Of a DNA stretch of 34,629 nt, positions 32,614-34,629 are shown piece after piece; the stretch's first letter is position 1, and the number at the start of each line of letters is the position of its first letter. The notes beneath the pieces are model-generated. The model worked only from the letters and a program-made list of their open reading frames with translations. It did no database searches and was not told the DNA's origin. Source of the DNA: Verrucomicrobiota bacterium (lineage in GTDB: Bacteria; Verrucomicrobiota; Verrucomicrobiia; Limisphaerales; JADLHS01). The stretch covers positions 1 to 34,629 of the forward strand of contig JANXWY010000055.1 of NCBI GenBank assembly GCA_025350905.1. The letters are read 5' to 3'. A program made the translations under genes and the position numbers.

Positions 32614-33222
32614 CTAAAGTTCAAGGGCCCGCCACATATACCAGGAGGCCACGGTGCGATGGGGTCGCCAGCGTTCGCCGTGCGCAAGCAATTCCTGGGG
32701 CAATGGCAATTCCTTCAATCCATAGACCCGCGCGAAGCCGCTCCGCACGCCGTAATCCGTCGCGGGTAAAACATCCGGCCGCCCCAGCGTGAACATGAGC
32801 AGCATCTCCACCGTCCACGGCCCGACCCCGCGAATCGTGGTCAGTCGCTCGACAATTTCCGCGTCGGACATTTTCGCGATGACGCGCCGCGCGGGCACGA
32901 CCCCCTCCAGCGTCTTGGCGGCAATATCCTTGATGGCGGCGGTTTTGGCGCGAGACAGGCCGGCGCTCCGCAGTTTTTCATCCGGGGCGGCGACAATGTC
33001 CTCGGGGGCGGGAAATTTTGCGTCGGGAAACAGCGCGAGCAGCCGGCGGAAGATGGTTTCCGCGGCTTTGCCGTTGAGTTGCTGATAGGTGACGGATTTG
33101 ACGAGCGCCTGATACGGCGGCACGCCGCGACGGGGCGCGAGCGGGCAGGGGCCGACTTGTTTGATGACGCGGGCGAGAACTTTGTCCACGCGACGCAGAT
33201 GCGCCAGGGCCGGCTGGTTCAC
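32614..33222 (-). CDS. HhH-GPD DNA glycosylase (AlkA/3-methyladenine DNA glycosylase II-like)
   Basis: A 202-residue base-excision repair enzyme. The helix-hairpin-helix is LTTIRGVGPWTVEML (127-141) and the catalytic aspartate is probably D156 in LPATDYGVR. SVTYQQLNGKAA near residue 43-54 is also typical of AlkA-like proteins. The AlkA N-terminal domain is absent, as in the short yeast MAG-like forms. The GTG at 33222 is chosen: it has GAGG six bases upstream and overlaps the preceding stop as GTGA; 36 codons upstream in the open frame read into the neighbour. It is the last gene of the lepB run. Confidence 0.88.
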   Translation of the reverse strand: MNQPALAHLRRVDKVLARVIKQVGPCPLAPRRGVPPYQALVKSVTYQQLNGKAAETIFRRLLALFPDAKFPAPEDIVAAPDEKLRSAGLSRAKTAAIKDIAAKTLEGVVPARRVIAKMSDAEIVERLTTIRGVGPWTVEMLLMFTLGRPDVLPATDYGVRSGFARVYGLKELPLPQELLAHGERWRPHRTVASWYMWRALEL

Positions 33223-33758
33223 GTGAGCCTCAAAGTTTCGCGCCGGTTCGGGTCCGGCGCGCGATTGAGGGTCTTTACGGTATCGACGCGAACGATGATC
33301 CACTCCCCGTCCACCTGGCGCATGGTGCATTTTATTTCCTGCACTACCAGATACTGTTCACCTGGGGTCTCGGCCCGCAAGGTGAGGTCCACGATGGCGG
33401 ACTTTTGATCCGCGCCGAGGGTGATGTTGGGGTCGAGCAATTGGACTTTGAACGATCGGAACATGGTGCGCAGCGCCATCGCACGCGTCATGATCTCATC
33501 CCGGCTGGCGGCCTCGTGGCGGGATTGGTCGGGCAGATCAATGCGCATGGCGATCTCCGGCGAGAAGTAGCCGGCCAGTTTTTGGGCCTTGACCGCCCGG
33601 GCAATCATGCCGCCGGGTTCCGTGTAGGAAGCAGCCCGCGCCACGTCGGCCAGCCGGCGGCGGATGGCTTCCTGTGGAGAGGCATGAAAATAACCCCACA
33701 CCCAGATCCCCAAGGCCGCCAGGACGAGGACGAGCAACACTCGCAGCGCAGATTTCAT
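33219..33758 (-). CDS. Membrane-anchored protein with possible NTF2/SnoaL-like domain
   Basis: A 179-residue protein with an N-terminal hydrophobic segment (ALRVLLVLVLAALGIWVWGYF, 4-24; anchor or signal). The rest has a helix-rich first part (AIRRRLADVARAASY) and a strand-rich end (SAIVDLTLRA, YLVVQEIKCTMRQVDGEWIIVRVDTV), which is compatible with an NTF2/SnoaL-like cone fold; this is structural inference only. It lies between the signal peptidase and DNA glycosylase genes, with an ATGA overlap upstream and a GTGA overlap downstream. Confidence 0.72.
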   Translation of the reverse strand: MKSALRVLLVLVLAALGIWVWGYFHASPQEAIRRRLADVARAASYTEPGGMIARAVKAQKLAGYFSPEIAMRIDLPDQSRHEAASRDEIMTRAMALRTMFRSFKVQLLDPNITLGADQKSAIVDLTLRAETPGEQYLVVQEIKCTMRQVDGEWIIVRVDTVKTLNRAPDPNRRETLRLT

Positions 33759-34279
33759 CGCAAGATTTTGCCGACGATGCGTTCGCGCTTGGCGGCCCCC
33801 TGGGTGTGGTCGAGGTGCGGCATGGAGCGGTTGTCGCCGACGACATAATACTCATCGTCGCCCAGCGTGGAGCGTTCGGGGACGAAGTCCCAGTTGCATT
33901 TGAACTTTACATACGGTTCCTCGAGCGGGCGGCCGTCGACCAGGAGGTGGCCGTTGGAAAACGTGACGGTCTCGCCCGGCAGACCGACCACGCGTTTCAT
34001 AAACATGATGCTCTCCCCGGCGAGCCGGATGGCCACCACGTCCCCGCGGCGGGGCCCATGGCCGAGAAAAGCGAGGCGGTTGACAAAATTGAGGCCGCCG
34101 GAATAAGTGGGCAGCATGCTCGGTCCACTCACGAGGATTGGCAGTACTACGAAGGCCCGCAGCAGCAAGCACGAAACCACGATCACGACAATCCGGATGA
34201 GCGTGCGCCGGGGATGACGGCCGATGATAATCGTCCGCAACCACGAGGGCTGGCGAGCTTGATTAATTTCAGTCTGCAT
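33755..34279 (-). CDS. lepB: Signal peptidase I
   Basis: A 174-residue inner-membrane protease that removes signal peptides on the periplasmic side. One membrane helix (about 27-48). Box B SGPSMLPT has the catalytic Ser54, and box [10 protein letters not shown] has the catalytic Lys95; GDVVAIRL (79-86) and GDNR (148-151) are the other boxes, the last followed by SMPHLDH rather than the usual S.DSR. The size is minimal for the family, with a single helix. A TTG at 34297 is possible, but the ATG at 34279 is preferred. It is the first gene of the lepB - NTF2-like - glycosylase run. Confidence 0.93.
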   Translation of the reverse strand: MQTEINQARQPSWLRTIIIGRHPRRTLIRIVVIVVSCLLLRAFVVLPILVSGPSMLPTYSGGLNFVNRLAFLGHGPRRGDVVAIRLAGESIMFMKRVVGLPGETVTFSNGHLLVDGRPLEEPYVKFKCNWDFVPERSTLGDDEYYVVGDNRSMPHLDHTQGAAKRERIVGKILR

Positions 34280-34443
34280 GCGCGGGGCCGTCTGCAACCG
34301 GACGGCAACGCGGCGAAAGTTTCAACGCACCACCCGTTGCGCGCAAGTGCAGACTGAAGCTTGAAGCTGACCGGCAGTTTGGGGGCAATGAAAGGTGGGT
34401 GAGCGAAGCTTTGGGAAGACTGGGCAAAGTCTGCGCTCGGAAC

Positions 34444-34459
34444 GCCGCCTTCAGGCGGC
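34444..34459. repeat. Short perfect hairpin GCCGCC-TTCA-GGCGGC
   Basis: A 6-bp stem with a 4-base loop in the intergenic stretch between lepB and the IS element. It has no following U-run on either strand. The rest of 34280-34489 holds nothing I can identify. Confidence 0.5.
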
Positions 34460-34493
34460 AGCGGCGTACGCGTCCACGGATCATGCCGCCTAA

Positions 34494-34629
34494 GGAAACG
34501 CTGATTTAATCCGCATGGATTTCTTTTGAACGAGGAGGCTGATTTTCTCGTCTGTGTTGCATGACCCACCAGACCAGTTTCACGCACGCCGAGTTTGCCG
34601 CCAAAAAGAAGACCACACGCCGCGAGAAG
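34494..34629 (+). mobile_element. Left end of an IS5-family insertion sequence (continues beyond the window)
   Basis: The presumed terminal inverted repeat starts GGAAACGCTGATTTAATCC at 34494, beginning GGAA as in IS5-group ends. It is directly preceded by CTAA (34490-34493), which fits the YTAR four-base target duplicated by IS5-group elements. The transposase starts at 34561. The right end lies outside, so the repeat pair cannot be confirmed here. Confidence 0.75.
34561..34629 (+). CDS. IS5-family transposase, N-terminal fragment (cut by window edge)
   Basis: 23 codons are present: [20 protein letters not shown] and then REK. The pattern M-(S/T)-H-Q-x2-F-x3-E-F-x2-K-x3-T-R-x-E matches the start of the E. 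coli IS5 transposase as I recall it. The catalytic DDE domain is outside the window, so activity cannot be judged. Confidence 0.8.
   Translation, partial: MTHQTSFTHAEFAAKKKTTRREK

Noticed and set aside
1-34629. CRISPR arrays, tRNA or rRNA genes
   Set aside because: No regularly spaced direct repeats, no tRNA-like T-loop GGTTCGAATCC-type segments and no rRNA core segments were found by reading.

Overview
The window looks like chromosomal DNA of a GC-rich member of the Verrucomicrobiota, possibly of the Pedosphaera/Limisphaerales type. This is inferred from several habits seen together: PQQ-like beta-propellers opening with a W-P-(R/Q)-F-R-G-P-D motif, a TAT-exported Gfo/Idh oxidoreductase with a C-Q-K-P motif, exported sugar-isomerase-like TIM barrels, few strong Shine-Dalgarno sites, and many short palindromic repeats, some translated inside genes. 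No rRNA, tRNA or CRISPR array was seen, so the taxonomy is an inference. Most genes lie on the minus strand; trpD, an esterase, nadC and the edge of an IS element lie on the plus strand.

Region 1 (1-6622, minus) is a compact envelope-lipid operon. In transcription order it holds a YbjQ-family protein, a 46-codon small ORF with a consensus Shine-Dalgarno, a 919-aa HpnN-like RND/MMPL transporter, a 541-aa exported protein built from about sixteen (W/F/Y)P(F/L/I)(Y/F)-like repeats, then an Mla-type permease, ATPase and MCE protein (cut by the window edge). Junctions are overlaps or short gaps. Inference: the RND pump, the repeat protein and the Mla importer act together on lipids between the two membranes.

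Region 2 (6849-20345, minus) starts with an exported sugar-isomerase-like protein and then holds a nine-gene redox locus. In transcription order the locus is: a PQQ-like propeller with a membrane anchor, a 108-aa TAT-exported Cys-rich protein, a TAT-exported NHL propeller with Cys clusters, a TAT-exported NapG-like polyferredoxin, a NapH/NosR-like membrane ferredoxin, a second membrane-anchored PQQ-like propeller, a NuoE-NuoF fusion (NADH/FMN), an Fe-S flavoprotein mixing NuoG and GltD parts, and a radical SAM protein whose SPASM-like domain precedes the catalytic domain. Four junctions are ATGA overlaps. No hydrogenase, molybdopterin or cytochrome c catalytic subunit is seen, so the locus resembles an uncharacterised electron conduit between cytosolic NADH and the periplasm.

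Region 3 (20466-34279) is mostly housekeeping: divergent metF and trpD, an exported esterase, an NAD(P)H-hydrate repair enzyme - membrane protein - adenylate kinase - fmt run, an exported Gfo/Idh oxidoreductase with a clear terminator, a GDSL esterase, nadC, an EamA transporter, and a lepB - NTF2-like - DNA glycosylase run joined by ATGA/GTGA overlaps. The right edge (34494 onward) is the start of an IS5-family element.

Repeats recur throughout: a hairpin family with a CCGACGTGAGGAGGC-type core (about 12047, 16705, 18391, 23727, 29567), a CCCTCTCC...GGAGAGGG family that has landed in frame inside two genes at three places, and a 129-bp cassette of nested hairpins at 16575-16703.
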